Part shown: positions 52,620 to 62,705 of the stretch, in pieces | How positions within the stretch are numbered: position 1 is the stretch's first letter | Layout of the letters: every line of letters starts with the position of its first letter | Assembly: GCF_030817355.1 (NCBI RefSeq) | Contig: NZ_JAUSZH010000001.1 | Coordinates: 4,935,501 to 4,999,500, forward strand | Origin: Streptomyces sp. V1I1 | GTDB taxonomy: Bacteria > Actinomycetota > Actinomycetes > Streptomycetales > Streptomycetaceae | Reading direction: 5' to 3' | DNA length: 64,000 bases | Notes under the pieces: generated by a model | Database searches by the model: none | Seen by the model: only the letters and a program-made list of their open reading frames with translations | Told to the model about the DNA's origin: nothing | Program-made: the position numbers and the translations under genes

Positions 52620-55600
52620 GTGCCAGCTCTGCCGTCCGTACGCCGACGCCTGCGCGCCCTCTCGGTGCCGGCCGCTGCCGTACTGCTCGCCCTGACCCTT
52701 CCGGCTCAGGCAATAGCCCTGCCACCGGACCCCGCCAGCGACGAGGTCCCGCGCGAGGAACTGGTCCTGGAGGCCCTCCCCAAGGGGCAGTTCGTCCCGG
52801 AGAAGAGCGGAAACGCCGGCCTCGCGCGTATCGGTGCCGAAGCCCCGGTGACGCAGTCCGAGGCCCCGGCGGGCACCACCACCCCGCCCAAGGCCGACAC
52901 GGGCAACGTCGAGTTCAGCGCCCCCGTCCAGCCCGCGGCGTTCACCACTGGCACGGCCTCGGCCACCCCCGTGGCGCTCGAGCCCGCCGAGGACCTACCG
53001 GTGAAGCTCGGCCAGGCCACCGGTGCGGAGGCCCCCACCGGCACCTGGCAGGTGTCGATCACCGACCGCGCCGACCCGCTCGCCAAGGGCGTCGACGGCG
53101 CGCTGCTCACGGTGACCGCGCCCGCTTCCGGCTCCGTCCCCGTCTCCGTCCAGCTCGACTACCGGGCGTACCAGAACCTCTACGGCGCCGACTGGTCCTC
53201 CCGGCTGCGCTTCGTCCAGTTCCCCGAGTGCTATCTGACGACCCCCGCGGTCGAGGAGTGCCGGACCTACCAGGAGCTGGAGACGGTCAACGACTCCAAG
53301 GCCAAGTCGATCACGGCCACGGTCGACACGGCGGCCGACGGCACCGTGACCCCGGCCGCAGCGCCGCAGCTGGGGGCGACGCCTTCCGGTGTCATGCAGG
53401 CCGCGTATGTCAGGCCTGCTCCCAAGTCCGCCGCCACGTCCGCCGCCACGGGCGGCGACCGGGCGGTCGTCGGCGCCATCGACTCGGGCGCGGGCGAGGG
53501 CGGCTCCTTCAAGGCCACCCCGCTGATCTCCAACGGCCAGTGGGCCGCGGGCAGTTCCTCCGGCGCCTTCACCTGGTCGTACCCGATCACTGTGCCACCG
53601 GCCCCGGCCGGTCCCGCGCCGAAGATCGCGCTGGGCTACAACTCCCAGTCGGTGGACGGCCGGACCGCCACATCCTCGCCCCAGGCTTCCTGGATCGGCG
53701 AGGGCTGGGACTACGACCCGGGCCACATCCAGCGCCGGTACCGCACCTGCAAGGACGACACCAAGGCCGTCGACGGCGAGACGCCCAACAACACGGCGAA
53801 GAAGGACGAGACCTCCGACCTGTGCTGGGTCTCGCACAACGCCGTGATGTCCCTCGGTGGAAAGACCGTCGAGTTGGTGCGGGAGAGTCCGACCTCCGAC
53901 ATCTACCGCCCGCAGGACGACGACGGCACCCGCGTTCAGCTGAAGACCGGCGCCGGCAACGGCGACAACGACGGCGAGTACTGGGAAGTCACCACCGCCG
54001 ACGGCACCAAGTACTTCTACGGACTGAACAAGATCGGCGGCGGCCACGCCGACACCGGCTCGGTCTTCACTGTCCCCGTCTTCGGCAACCACCCCGACGA
54101 GCCCTGCCACGCCGCGACCTTCGCCGCCTCCCGGTGCAACAACGACACCACCAAGCAGCAGGCCTGGCACTGGGGCCTGGACAAGGTCGTCGACGTTCAC
54201 GGCAACGCGATGGTCGTCAACTGGCACCAGTCGACGAACTACTACGCGGTCAGCAAGAAGACCGAGACCCCGGAGAAGTACGTCCGCGGCGGCTTGCCCG
54301 ACTCGATCGAGTACGGACTGCGCGACGACAACCTCGGCGGCACTCCCACCGCCTCGGTCAACTTCTACCTCTCCCAGCGCTGCCTGGAGAGTGCCACCGT
54401 CTGCGCGTCCGAGAACTTCGACAAGACCGACGACCCGGCCGCCTACCGTCCCTGGTGGGACAGCCCGGGCAGCCTCAACTGCAAGTCGTCCTCCAAGCTC
54501 TGCCCGGCCTTTCCCTCCTTCTGGAACCGGATGCGCCTGGGCAAGATCGAGACGTTCGCGCACCGCCCCGGCACCACCGGTCTGCAGAAGGTCGACACGT
54601 TCGTCCTCAACCACTCCTTCCCGCGTGACTGGTACGACACCTCGCCCGGTCTGTGGCTGAACTCCATCACCCGCTACGGCTTCGCACCCGGCGCCACCAG
54701 CGGAACCCGAATGACGGAGTCTGGCGTCAGCTTCGAGAAGTACGTGGTCGGCCCGAACGACCCGCTCAAGCACCTCAAGGACCAGCAGCTCCCCAACCTC
54801 GTCCCCCGGGACGGCAGCGACGACCGCCCCGGATTCAAGCGCCCCCGCATCGGCACCGTCTCCACCGAGCACGGCGGCGACATCGAGGTCATCTACCGCG
54901 GCGGCTGCAAGGTTCAGCCGAGCGTGGCCCCCGAGAACAACCACGGCACCTGCTACCCCGTGCGCTGGTCCCCGGACGGCGAGGAGAAGCTGCCCAAGCT
55001 CGCCTGGTTCAACAAGTACGTCGCCGACACCGTGATCGAGACCGACCGGATTACCGGCGTCTCGGCGCGCGTCGTCACCAAGTACAAGTACGCGGACGCT
55101 GCCTGGGGCAAGAGCGACGACGAGTTCACCAAGCCCGATCTGCGCACGTACAGCGACTGGCGTGGCTACCAGACGGTGACCACGGTCAAGGGCAACGAGA
55201 CCAAGAGCGCCAAGAGCACCGATCCCGAGACCCAGTCGTACGCGGTCTCCCGCTACTTCCGAGGTGCGGGCGGTGCCGTCAAGGACTCCACCGGCAAGGT
55301 CACGCTCGCCGCGGACGACCAGGACCAGTACGCCGGAATGGTCGCAGAGACCATCAGCTACAACGGAGCCGGCGGCCGCATCCTCAGCCGCACCCTGAGC
55401 AGACCGTGGTCCGAGCAGACGGCCTCACGCGCCCGCGACGGAGGCGTCGGACCGCTGCTCGCGCACCGCACCGGCGTGCAGCAGACGGACGCGATCCAGA
55501 CCGTCGGCACGAGCTGGCAGGCCGTGCGCACCGAGACGGAGTTCGACAGCAACTACGGGCTGCCCGTCCAGACGCAGACCGCGGTGGTCAAGCCCAACGG

Positions 55601-58600
55601 GACCGGCGAGACGCTGAGCGACTACTCCTGCACCAAGACCGAGTACGCGCACAACACCTCGGCCAACCTCGTCGGCCTGGTCAAGGCCGTGCGGACGACG
55701 GCCACCTCCTGCGCCGACTACGCCTCGGCCGACCCGGGCACCCAATTGGTGAGCGCGACCCGTACCTCGTACGACGGACTGTCCTACGGTGTGACCCCGG
55801 TGAAGGGCCTGGCCACCTCCGTCGCCGACATCAACGCCGAGGGCACCTCGCACACCGTGGTCACCTCCATGCAGTACGACCCCCTGGGCCGTATCCGCAA
55901 GGTGACCAAGCCGCTGCTCGGCACCACCGAGACGCAGTACATCCCGGGTGACGTCGGTGGTCCGGTGACCTCGATCAAGACCATCAACCCAAAGGGCCAC
56001 TCGAACACCACCGTCTTCGACCCCGGGCGCGGGCTGCCGCTGACCGTCACCGACGCCAACGGCCGTACGGCGCGCAACGAGTACGACGTCTTCGGTCGGC
56101 TGGTCAAGGGCTGGTCCCCGGCGCGCTCCTCCGGTATCCAGACGCCGGACGTGCAGATCTCGTACCAGATGGCCGACGCGTCCTCGACGGTCACCAAGCC
56201 CTCGGCCGTCACCGTCCAGACGATCAAGGATGACGGGACCCACGCCACGCAGGTCACCATCTACGACGGCCTGATGCGGCCGGTCCAGACCCAGTCGCAG
56301 GCGCACGGCCCGGGCCGGATCGTCACCGACACCCGGTACAACGACCATGGTCTGGCCTGGGAGCAGACCAGCGGCTACCTCGCCAAGGGCGAGCCGGTGA
56401 CCTCGCTCTTCAAGCGCCAGTCGGACACCCTCGTCCCCAGCCTGACCAGGACGTTCTTCGACGGCCTTGAGCGCCAGGTCCGGGTGGCGACCTACCACGG
56501 CACCACGTTCCTGCACAACGACTCGACCACGTACGGCGATACGACCACCTACGTCCGCCCGGCGGGCGTCAGCGACCCCGCCACCAAGACGTTCAACGAC
56601 GCCCTGGGCCGGGTCACGAAGGTCCTGCACTACACCAACACGAACTCGACGCTGTCGCGTGCGACGACGTACGAGTACGACGCCCGGGGCAACCGGACCA
56701 AGGTCACCGACCCGGCGGGCAACGTCTGGTCGTCCAGCTACGACGCGCGGCGCCGGGTCGTCTCCAGCACGGACCCGGACACCGGCACCGCGACGACGGA
56801 CTACGACGCCGCCGACCGGGTCACGAGCGTCACCGACTCGAAGGGCACCCTCTTCTCCTCGTACGACGAGCTGAGCCGGCTCACCGCGGTCCGCGAGGGC
56901 TCCGCGACGGCCCCGCCCGTCAAGGAGTTCAGGTACGACACCCTGCCCGGCGCGCTGGGCCTGCCGGTCTCCTCGACCCGGCACGACGCGAGCGGCGACT
57001 ACGTCAACCGCGTCACCGGCTACGACATCGGGTACCGGCCGACCGGCCGTGAGACGGTCATCCCGGCGAACACGATGACCACCGGTGTCTCCGGCACGTA
57101 TGCCTACGCGTACACGTACACGCCGACCGGCAAGCCGCTGACGACGACTCTTCCGGCGAAGGGCGGCCTGGCCGCGGAGAAGGTCGTCACCCGGTACAAC
57201 GAGGACGGCCTGCCGGAGTCCACGTCCGGGGACACCTGGTACACGGCGGACGTCACGTACTCGGCGTATGGCGAGCCGATGCGCACGGTCAGCGGCCCGC
57301 AGCCCTACCGGGTGTGGACCACCAACTTCCTCCACAACAACACGGGGCAGCTGCAGCGCACCGTCGTCGACCGGGAGACGGCGAAGACCCGGGTCAGCGA
57401 CACCCGCTACTCCTACGACTACGCCGGAAAGATCACGTCGATCGGCCACAAGATGTCCGATCCGACGACCGGCGCGGCTACGAACGACAACCAGTGCTTC
57501 ACCTACGACGCGATGGGCGAGCTCGTCCACGCCTGGACCACGAACCTGCCGTCCTCGGCGGGCGGCGCGGCCTGCCAGAGCCCGGGCGGCTGGTCCTGGG
57601 GATACCGGTCCGACGGACTGGCCACCCGCGGACCGGTCGCGGACGCACCGGACAACGTCACCGACGCGACGGCCCCGGACACCGCGCTCACCGACTCGCT
57701 GAAGGGGGCGGCCCCGCTCGCAGGCACGGTCTCGGGCGGTACGACGGGCTACTGGGACAGCTACACCTTCGACGTCATCGGCAACCGCACCGGGCTCGTG
57801 ATCCACAACCCCGCGGACCCGACGAAGGACGTCACCCGCACCTACGGCTACGGAACAACCGTCCCCGGCGGCACCGCTCCTGCCACCGAGATCCAGCCCC
57901 ACACGCTGGCCGACGTCACCTCCACACCGAGCGGCAGCGGCAGCGTCTACACGTACGACTCCGTGGGCAACACCACGGTCCGCGACCTGCCTGACACCAC
58001 CCAGCAGCTGACCTGGACGCAGGAGCGCAAGCTCGCCACGATCACGGACGACGGTGTCACCACCAAGTACGTCTACGACGCCGAGGGCAACCGCCTGCTG
58101 GAGAACACCCCTTCGGGCAGTGTCCTCTACCTGGGCGAGACCGAGCTGACGACGGCCGCGGGCACGATCACCCGCGCGACGCGGGCGTACTCCCAGGCCG
58201 GCGCCCCCACGGTGCTGCGCTCGACCACGAACGGCGCGACGACCGGCCACAAGCTGGACGTCCTGGTCAGCGACCACCTGGGCACGGCGACCACGGTGAT
58301 CGGCATGGCCGCGAACCAGCCGGTCTCACGACGGGCCTTCAAGCCGTACGGAGAGATCCGCGGGACCAAGACCTCGTGGCCCAACAAGCGCACATACCTG
58401 GGCGTCGGCATCGACGACGCGTCGGGCCTGACCCATATCGGCGCCCGCGAGTACGACCAGACGGCCGGCCGCTTTGTCTCGGCGGACCCGGTCATCGACT
58501 TCACAGACCCGCTGCAGATGAACGGGTACGCCTACAGCAACAACAGCCCGATCAGCGCGTCCGACCCGTCGGGCCTGTTCTGCGACGGCTGCGGCGCGGG

Positions 58601-59894
58601 CGGCGCGGACACGGTCTGGACGCCGGACCACGGCCCGGGCTGCACGACGGAAGGCTGCTACGACACCGACGGCGACTACCTCTACAACCCCAACACCTCG
58701 TCGACGACCAAGCCACAGAAGCCCGCCCAGACGGTCACGATCACGACCGATGGAAAGGGCGTCACCTGGGTCGAGGGCATGCGCATGCCGACAGCCCAGG
58801 AACTCGCGGCCCGCTACCCGCTGGTGAAGTCGGAGGAAGAACGCCTCAAGCAGTGGGCGCAGGGCAAGTGCTACAACCCCGAGGACCAGGGCAGCAAGTT
58901 CTGCGTGGCCGCTGAGGGAATGGGCCTGGTCTCGTACGAGCAGTCCGCGTCCCAGAAGATCGTCACGGCGATCATCGTGGGCGTCGTGGCCCCGGACACG
59001 GAGGCATGGAAGGGCTGCTTCGGCGGAGAGCTGTCCTCCTGCGGGGCGGCCGCCCTGGACCTGCCCATAGCCAAGCTCGCGAAGGGCCTGAAGGTTACCT
59101 ACAAGGTGATCGACAAGGTCGACGACGTCTGCGAACTGAACAGCTTTGTCCCCGGAACGCTCGTGCTGATGGCAGACGGCACGGCCAAGCCCATTGAGGA
59201 CATCAAGACCGGTGACAAGGTTCTGGCCACCGATCCCGAAACCGGCCAAACGCGGAGCAAGGAGGTTTCGGCGATCCGCGGGGACACAGGGAACAAGAAC
59301 CTCGTCCGCGTAAAGGTCGACACCGACGGGCAGACCGGTGGCAAGACCGCCGAGATCACGACAACCGCAGGGCACCCTTTCTGGGTTCCGGAACTCAACG
59401 AATGGCTTGCAGCAACGGACCTGATCGCCGGTCAGCACCTGCTGGCCGGACCTGGTCGGCAGGTAACGATCCTCGCGGTCGCGCGTCGGTCAGCGCCGGC
59501 CACCGTACACAACTTCACCGTCGACGAGTTCCACACGTACTACGTGCTCGCTGGAACCACCCCGGTCCTTGTCCATAACGCGGGGGGTCCGATGGATCCG
59601 CTGAGTTTCGGAAGTAGGTACACGGGCCGCCTGGACCGGATCAATATCGGCGGTACAGCAGACTTCGAGGTCCACGTCTACCATCGGGGCAAGGAAATCG
59701 GGATCTTCGGTAGTAACGGCTGGTTCCCCAAGCATGGGAAGAGTGCCGACGTCCACGTTCCGCAGGATGTCTACAACAATCTAAAGGGTCTGGCAGTGGG
59801 AGAGATGCGCGCTTCGGGCCGATTGGGTCCCAAGGGTACGCAGAACGTCAAGGGCGACAGCTGGAAGCTCCCGCGGATTACGGGTGGTTGCTGA
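52620..59894 (+). CDS. Secreted RHS/YD-repeat polymorphic toxin with HINT domain and novel tip
   Basis: A 2424-residue exported giant. A signal peptide (1 to about 36) and N-terminal domain precede a YD-repeat shell (about 1050-1900; YDPLGRIRKVT, YEYDARGNRTKVTDPAGN, YDAEGNRLLEN) ending in the RHS core HIGAREYDQTAGRFVSADPV (about 1940). Residues 2171-2320 form a HINT/intein-like pretoxin domain: first Cys2171 before NSFVPGTLVLMADGT, TTAGHPFWVPELNEW, and terminal VHN (Asn2320). Cleavage there would release the last 104 residues, an unrecognised domain (FEVHVYHRGKEIGIFGSNG, SADVHVPQDVYNNLKGLA). GTG 52620 follows GGGGGGA. The tip coding region is less GC-biased than the shell. The stop overlaps the next ATG. 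Confidence 0.92.
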   Translation: MPALPSVRRRLRALSVPAAAVLLALTLPAQAIALPPDPASDEVPREELVLEALPKGQFVPEKSGNAGLARIGAEAPVTQSEAPAGTTTPPKADTGNVEFSAPVQPAAFTTGTASATPVALEPAEDLPVKLGQATGAEAPTGTWQVSITDRADPLAKGVDGALLTVTAPASGSVPVSVQLDYRAYQNLYGADWSSRLRFVQFPECYLTTPAVEECRTYQELETVNDSKAKSITATVDTAADGTVTPAAAPQLGATPSGVMQAAYVRPAPKSAATSAATGGDRAVVGAIDSGAGEGGSFKATPLISNGQWAAGSSSGAFTWSYPITVPPAPAGPAPKIALGYNSQSVDGRTATSSPQASWIGEGWDYDPGHIQRRYRTCKDDTKAVDGETPNNTAKKDETSDLCWVSHNAVMSLGGKTVELVRESPTSDIYRPQDDDGTRVQLKTGAGNGDNDGEYWEVTTADGTKYFYGLNKIGGGHADTGSVFTVPVFGNHPDEPCHAATFAASRCNNDTTKQQAWHWGLDKVVDVHGNAMVVNWHQSTNYYAVSKKTETPEKYVRGGLPDSIEYGLRDDNLGGTPTASVNFYLSQRCLESATVCASENFDKTDDPAAYRPWWDSPGSLNCKSSSKLCPAFPSFWNRMRLGKIETFAHRPGTTGLQKVDTFVLNHSFPRDWYDTSPGLWLNSITRYGFAPGATSGTRMTESGVSFEKYVVGPNDPLKHLKDQQLPNLVPRDGSDDRPGFKRPRIGTVSTEHGGDIEVIYRGGCKVQPSVAPENNHGTCYPVRWSPDGEEKLPKLAWFNKYVADTVIETDRITGVSARVVTKYKYADAAWGKSDDEFTKPDLRTYSDWRGYQTVTTVKGNETKSAKSTDPETQSYAVSRYFRGAGGAVKDSTGKVTLAADDQDQYAGMVAETISYNGAGGRILSRTLSRPWSEQTASRARDGGVGPLLAHRTGVQQTDAIQTVGTSWQAVRTETEFDSNYGLPVQTQTAVVKPNGTGETLSDYSCTKTEYAHNTSANLVGLVKAVRTTATSCADYASADPGTQLVSATRTSYDGLSYGVTPVKGLATSVADINAEGTSHTVVTSMQYDPLGRIRKVTKPLLGTTETQYIPGDVGGPVTSIKTINPKGHSNTTVFDPGRGLPLTVTDANGRTARNEYDVFGRLVKGWSPARSSGIQTPDVQISYQMADASSTVTKPSAVTVQTIKDDGTHATQVTIYDGLMRPVQTQSQAHGPGRIVTDTRYNDHGLAWEQTSGYLAKGEPVTSLFKRQSDTLVPSLTRTFFDGLERQVRVATYHGTTFLHNDSTTYGDTTTYVRPAGVSDPATKTFNDALGRVTKVLHYTNTNSTLSRATTYEYDARGNRTKVTDPAGNVWSSSYDARRRVVSSTDPDTGTATTDYDAADRVTSVTDSKGTLFSSYDELSRLTAVREGSATAPPVKEFRYDTLPGALGLPVSSTRHDASGDYVNRVTGYDIGYRPTGRETVIPANTMTTGVSGTYAYAYTYTPTGKPLTTTLPAKGGLAAEKVVTRYNEDGLPESTSGDTWYTADVTYSAYGEPMRTVSGPQPYRVWTTNFLHNNTGQLQRTVVDRETAKTRVSDTRYSYDYAGKITSIGHKMSDPTTGAATNDNQCFTYDAMGELVHAWTTNLPSSAGGAACQSPGGWSWGYRSDGLATRGPVADAPDNVTDATAPDTALTDSLKGAAPLAGTVSGGTTGYWDSYTFDVIGNRTGLVIHNPADPTKDVTRTYGYGTTVPGGTAPATEIQPHTLADVTSTPSGSGSVYTYDSVGNTTVRDLPDTTQQLTWTQERKLATITDDGVTTKYVYDAEGNRLLENTPSGSVLYLGETELTTAAGTITRATRAYSQAGAPTVLRSTTNGATTGHKLDVLVSDHLGTATTVIGMAANQPVSRRAFKPYGEIRGTKTSWPNKRTYLGVGIDDASGLTHIGAREYDQTAGRFVSADPVIDFTDPLQMNGYAYSNNSPISASDPSGLFCDGCGAGGADTVWTPDHGPGCTTEGCYDTDGDYLYNPNTSSTTKPQKPAQTVTITTDGKGVTWVEGMRMPTAQELAARYPLVKSEEERLKQWAQGKCYNPEDQGSKFCVAAEGMGLVSYEQSASQKIVTAIIVGVVAPDTEAWKGCFGGELSSCGAAALDLPIAKLAKGLKVTYKVIDKVDDVCELNSFVPGTLVLMADGTAKPIEDIKTGDKVLATDPETGQTRSKEVSAIRGDTGNKNLVRVKVDTDGQTGGKTAEITTTAGHPFWVPELNEWLAATDLIAGQHLLAGPGRQVTILAVARRSAPATVHNFTVDEFHTYYVLAGTTPVLVHNAGGPMDPLSFGSRYTGRLDRINIGGTADFEVHVYHRGKEIGIFGSNGWFPKHGKSADVHVPQDVYNNLKGLAVGEMRASGRLGPKGTQNVKGDSWKLPRITGGC

Positions 59895-60364
59895 TGAAGT
59901 TTGTGAGAGTGGCTCCCCTGGAAGACCAGTACGGCTACTCCCTCGATCCGCAGGCGTACCTCGGCGAACTGCCGGGACTCAAGGGCGCGCTTCCCTCCGG
60001 GGCGTATGCGTTCGCCTCGCACGCAGGGCACTACGACTTCGGTAGCACGCGCTGTGTGAAGGATCTGACCATGGCCGAAGCTTCACTGGTCGATGAGGGA
60101 GAAGAGCTCTCCCTCACCATCCGCCTTAACCCCAATGACTGGAAACACGAGTCGGGGCTGAGGATTCGCTACACCGATGTCCGCGACGTTCGTGTGGCCG
60201 TCGACGAAGGGGATGGGACGATCCCCCGGCTCGGAAGTCTGCTGCTGGACGAGCTCCTTCCGCACCCCGACGGATTCACCCACGAAATTGCGTTCACGAG
60301 CGGCTCCCTCTTCGTTGTCGCCGCAGATCTGGTGGCGACATGGGAAGAGGGAGATCCTTCGTAG
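59894..60364 (+). CDS. Probable immunity protein for the RHS toxin
   Basis: A 156-residue, acidic, apparently soluble protein of no recognised family (VRVAPLEDQYGYSLDPQAYL, HYDFGSTRCVKDLTMAEASL, LTIRLNPNDWKHES). Its ATG shares a base with the toxin stop (TGATG), which couples their translation, and it has no signal peptide, as expected for a cytosolic inhibitor of the toxin tip. The predicted role rests on position and coupling. Base composition is less GC-extreme than neighbours, consistent with a module exchanged together with the tip. It converges on fbiB after 25 bases. Confidence 0.75.
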   Translation: MKFVRVAPLEDQYGYSLDPQAYLGELPGLKGALPSGAYAFASHAGHYDFGSTRCVKDLTMAEASLVDEGEELSLTIRLNPNDWKHESGLRIRYTDVRDVRVAVDEGDGTIPRLGSLLLDELLPHPDGFTHEIAFTSGSLFVVAADLVATWEEGDPS

Positions 60365-60389
60365 AAGGACACGAACGACGCGTCGTCCT

Positions 60390-61739
60390 TCAGCGCACCG
60401 CGATGAAGGACGACGCGTCGCGCGGCGGGCGTTCCTTCGCCGGCGCGGCCGCATGCCCCACCGCCACCGCGCCCATCGGGTCCCAGTCTTCCGGCAGGCC
60501 CAGCACGTCCCGTACCACCTCGCGGCAGAACATCGTCGAGGACACCCACGCCGACCCGAGCCGCTCGCCCGCCAGCGCCACCAGGAAGTTCTGCACGCCC
60601 GCGCCCGCCGCGACCACGAACATCTCGCGTTCGGCGGTGTCCCGGCGCGGATCCCCGTAGTGGTGCGACCCGTCCATCACCAGGCAGGGGACCACCAAGT
60701 ACGGCGTCTTGCGCAGGACATCGCCCCGCTTCACCCGCTTCGCGATGGACTCCTCCGACTTGCCGTCGCGTCGCAGATCCGCGATCCACGCATCCCGCAT
60801 CGCGTCCAGCAACTCGGCGCGGGACGACGCGGATTCGAGCAGTACGAAGCGCCACGGCGTCGTGTGATGCGGCGCCGGAGCAGTCACGGCAGCCGCGACC
60901 GCCCGCCGCACCGCGCCGCCGTCCACCGGCTCGTCGGTGAACTCCCGCACCGTACGGCGCTGGGTCACCGCCTCCCGTACCGCCTCCGACGTACCGAGGC
61001 GGAACATGTCGTCCGCGGCGGTGCGGACCATCGCGCGGGCGCTGTCGCCCTCCTCGACCAGATGCGGCAGACCGCGCACCACCGCGACCGGCAGCCCATC
61101 GGCCTTGCCCTTCACCAGGTCACCGGCGGCGGCCAGTTCGTCCGCGGTGGCGACGACGGTCGCGCTCAGCGGATTGCCGTGCGCATCAGACCCGCCCCGC
61201 AGATCGTCGAGGACCCGCACTCCGGCCGCGCCGATCGCGACATCTGTCAGGCCGTTGCGCCAGGGCCGCCCGAAGGTGTCCGTGACGATCACGCCGACGT
61301 CGACGCCCAGCGCCGCCCGCAGCCCCTCGCGGATCGCGCGCGCCGAGGCATCAGGATCGGCAGGCAGCAACAGCACAGTCCCGGCAGGGGTGTTGGAGGC
61401 GTCGACGCCGGCCGCGGCCATCACCAGGCCCTGCCGGTTCTCGACGATACGAAGGTGCCCGCGCCGCGCCACCACGCGTACCGTCTCCGCGTCTATCGCC
61501 GCCTCACGGTCCGCCGCCTCGACGATCCTCCCTTCGGCCTTGCTCACGATCTTCGAGGTGACGAGCAGGACGTCGCCGTCCGCGAGCCCGGGCGAGGTGG
61601 CGGTGATCAGCTTCGCGAGGTCGTCGCCCGGCCGGACCTCGCCAAGACCGGGCAGCGCCCAGACGCGGTACGAGGGCGAGGGCGAGGACGCGGGAGAGGG
61701 CGAGGGCGAGGGAGAGGACGCGGGAGAGGACGAGCTCAC
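60390..61739 (-). CDS. fbiB: Coenzyme F420:L-glutamate ligase / FMN-binding bifunctional protein
   Basis: A 449-residue two-domain enzyme adding glutamates to F420-0. Residues 1-24 are an unusual Ser/Pro-rich repeat. The CofE-like ligase domain (about 25-240) starts [16 protein letters not shown] and contains [15 protein letters not shown] and [21 protein letters not shown]. The C-terminal nitroreductase-like FMN domain (about 250-449) has [31 protein letters not shown] and ending with [18 protein letters not shown]. The fusion is characteristic of actinobacteria. ATG 61739 overlaps the fbiA stop by four bases, giving a coupled pair. Confidence 0.95.
   Translation of the reverse strand: MSSSSPASSPSPSPSPASSPSPSYRVWALPGLGEVRPGDDLAKLITATSPGLADGDVLLVTSKIVSKAEGRIVEAADREAAIDAETVRVVARRGHLRIVENRQGLVMAAAGVDASNTPAGTVLLLPADPDASARAIREGLRAALGVDVGVIVTDTFGRPWRNGLTDVAIGAAGVRVLDDLRGGSDAHGNPLSATVVATADELAAAGDLVKGKADGLPVAVVRGLPHLVEEGDSARAMVRTAADDMFRLGTSEAVREAVTQRRTVREFTDEPVDGGAVRRAVAAAVTAPAPHHTTPWRFVLLESASSRAELLDAMRDAWIADLRRDGKSEESIAKRVKRGDVLRKTPYLVVPCLVMDGSHHYGDPRRDTAEREMFVVAAGAGVQNFLVALAGERLGSAWVSSTMFCREVVRDVLGLPEDWDPMGAVAVGHAAAPAKERPPRDASSFIAVR
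61669..61735. repeat. Purine-rich simple repeat coding for (Ser-Pro)n in FbiB
   Basis: Hexamer units GAGGGC, GAGGAC and GCGGGA alternate for about 65 bases at the fbiB 5' end, encoding [20 protein letters not shown]. The tract is strand-asymmetric (purines on the plus strand). Length variation among strains would be expected. Confidence 0.8.
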
Positions 61740-62692
61740 GCCCGTACCTCCTCGGCCAGCTCCAGCGCCTGCCGCGCCATCTCCGCCGTCGCGTCCACGT
61801 CCGTCATCAGCAGCGGCACCGCCCGGCAGCGGATCCCCGCCCCTTCGACCTCCGCCACCGCGCCCGCGTCCACCGTGTCGACCAGCCAGCCGTCCAGCAG
61901 CCCGGAGCCGTAGTGCTGGGCGACGGCCGCGGCGGTCGCCTCCACGCCCACCGCCGCCAGCACCTTGTCGGCCATCCCGCGCACCGGCGCGTCCCCGACG
62001 ATGGGGGACAGGCCCACCACCGGGACGCCCGCCTCGGCGATGGCCTCGCGGATCCCCGGCACGGCCAGGATCGTGCCGACGCTGACGACGGGGTTGGACG
62101 GCGGGAAGATGATCACGTCCGCGGAGGCGATCGCCTCCAGCGCCCCCGGCGCGGGCTTCGCCTGGTCCGCGCCGACCGGCACGACGGCCTCCGCGGCCAC
62201 GGACGCCCGCAGCTTCACCCAGTACTCCTGGAAGTGGATGACCTTCCGCTCGCCCTCGACCTCGACGGCGACATGCGTCTCCACGCGGTCGTCGGACATC
62301 GGCAGCAGCCGCACGCCCGGGTTCCAGCGCGCGCAGAGCGCTTCGGTGACTGCGCTGAGCGGATAGCCCGCGGCGAGCATCTGCGTACGGACGATGTGCG
62401 TCGCGAAGTCGCGGTCACCGAGGCCGAACCACTCGGGCCCCACGCCGTAGGCCGCGAGCTCTTCCTTGACCCGGAAGCTCTCGTCCGTACGCCCCCAGCC
62501 CTGCTCCTCATTGATGCCACCGCCGAGGGTGTACATCACGGTGTCGAGGTCGGGACAGACCTTCAGCCCGAACAGATGGATGTCGTCACCGGTGTTGCCG
62601 ATCACCGTGACGTCCGCTTCGGGCGCGGCCTTCTTGAGACCGCGGAGGAAACGGGCGCCGCCGATACCGCCGGCCAGAACCACAATGCGCAT
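61736..62692 (-). CDS. fbiA: 2-phospho-L-lactate transferase (LPPG:FO / EPPG:FO transferase)
   Basis: A 318-residue CofD/FbiA enzyme that transfers phospholactate or phosphoenolpyruvate onto FO, making F420-0 precursor. Motifs: [19 protein letters not shown] (glycine-rich phosphate loop), [29 protein letters not shown] and [19 protein letters not shown] 62692 begins the glycine-rich strand; the open frame upstream to 62749 lacks family similarity. Its stop overlaps the fbiB start, and the two probably form one operon. Confidence 0.95.
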   Translation of the reverse strand: MRIVVLAGGIGGARFLRGLKKAAPEADVTVIGNTGDDIHLFGLKVCPDLDTVMYTLGGGINEEQGWGRTDESFRVKEELAAYGVGPEWFGLGDRDFATHIVRTQMLAAGYPLSAVTEALCARWNPGVRLLPMSDDRVETHVAVEVEGERKVIHFQEYWVKLRASVAAEAVVPVGADQAKPAPGALEAIASADVIIFPPSNPVVSVGTILAVPGIREAIAEAGVPVVGLSPIVGDAPVRGMADKVLAAVGVEATAAAVAQHYGSGLLDGWLVDTVDAGAVAEVEGAGIRCRAVPLLMTDVDATAEMARQALELAEEVRA

Positions 62693-62705
62693 GAACAGCA
62701 GTCTG

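Noticed and set aside
55425..58277. Open frame of 950 codons antisense to the RHS gene
   Set aside because: Arg/Val/Gly-rich translation typical of the opposite strand of high-GC coding DNA; no domain, no ribosome site, and the sense frame has clear YD repeats and HINT motifs.
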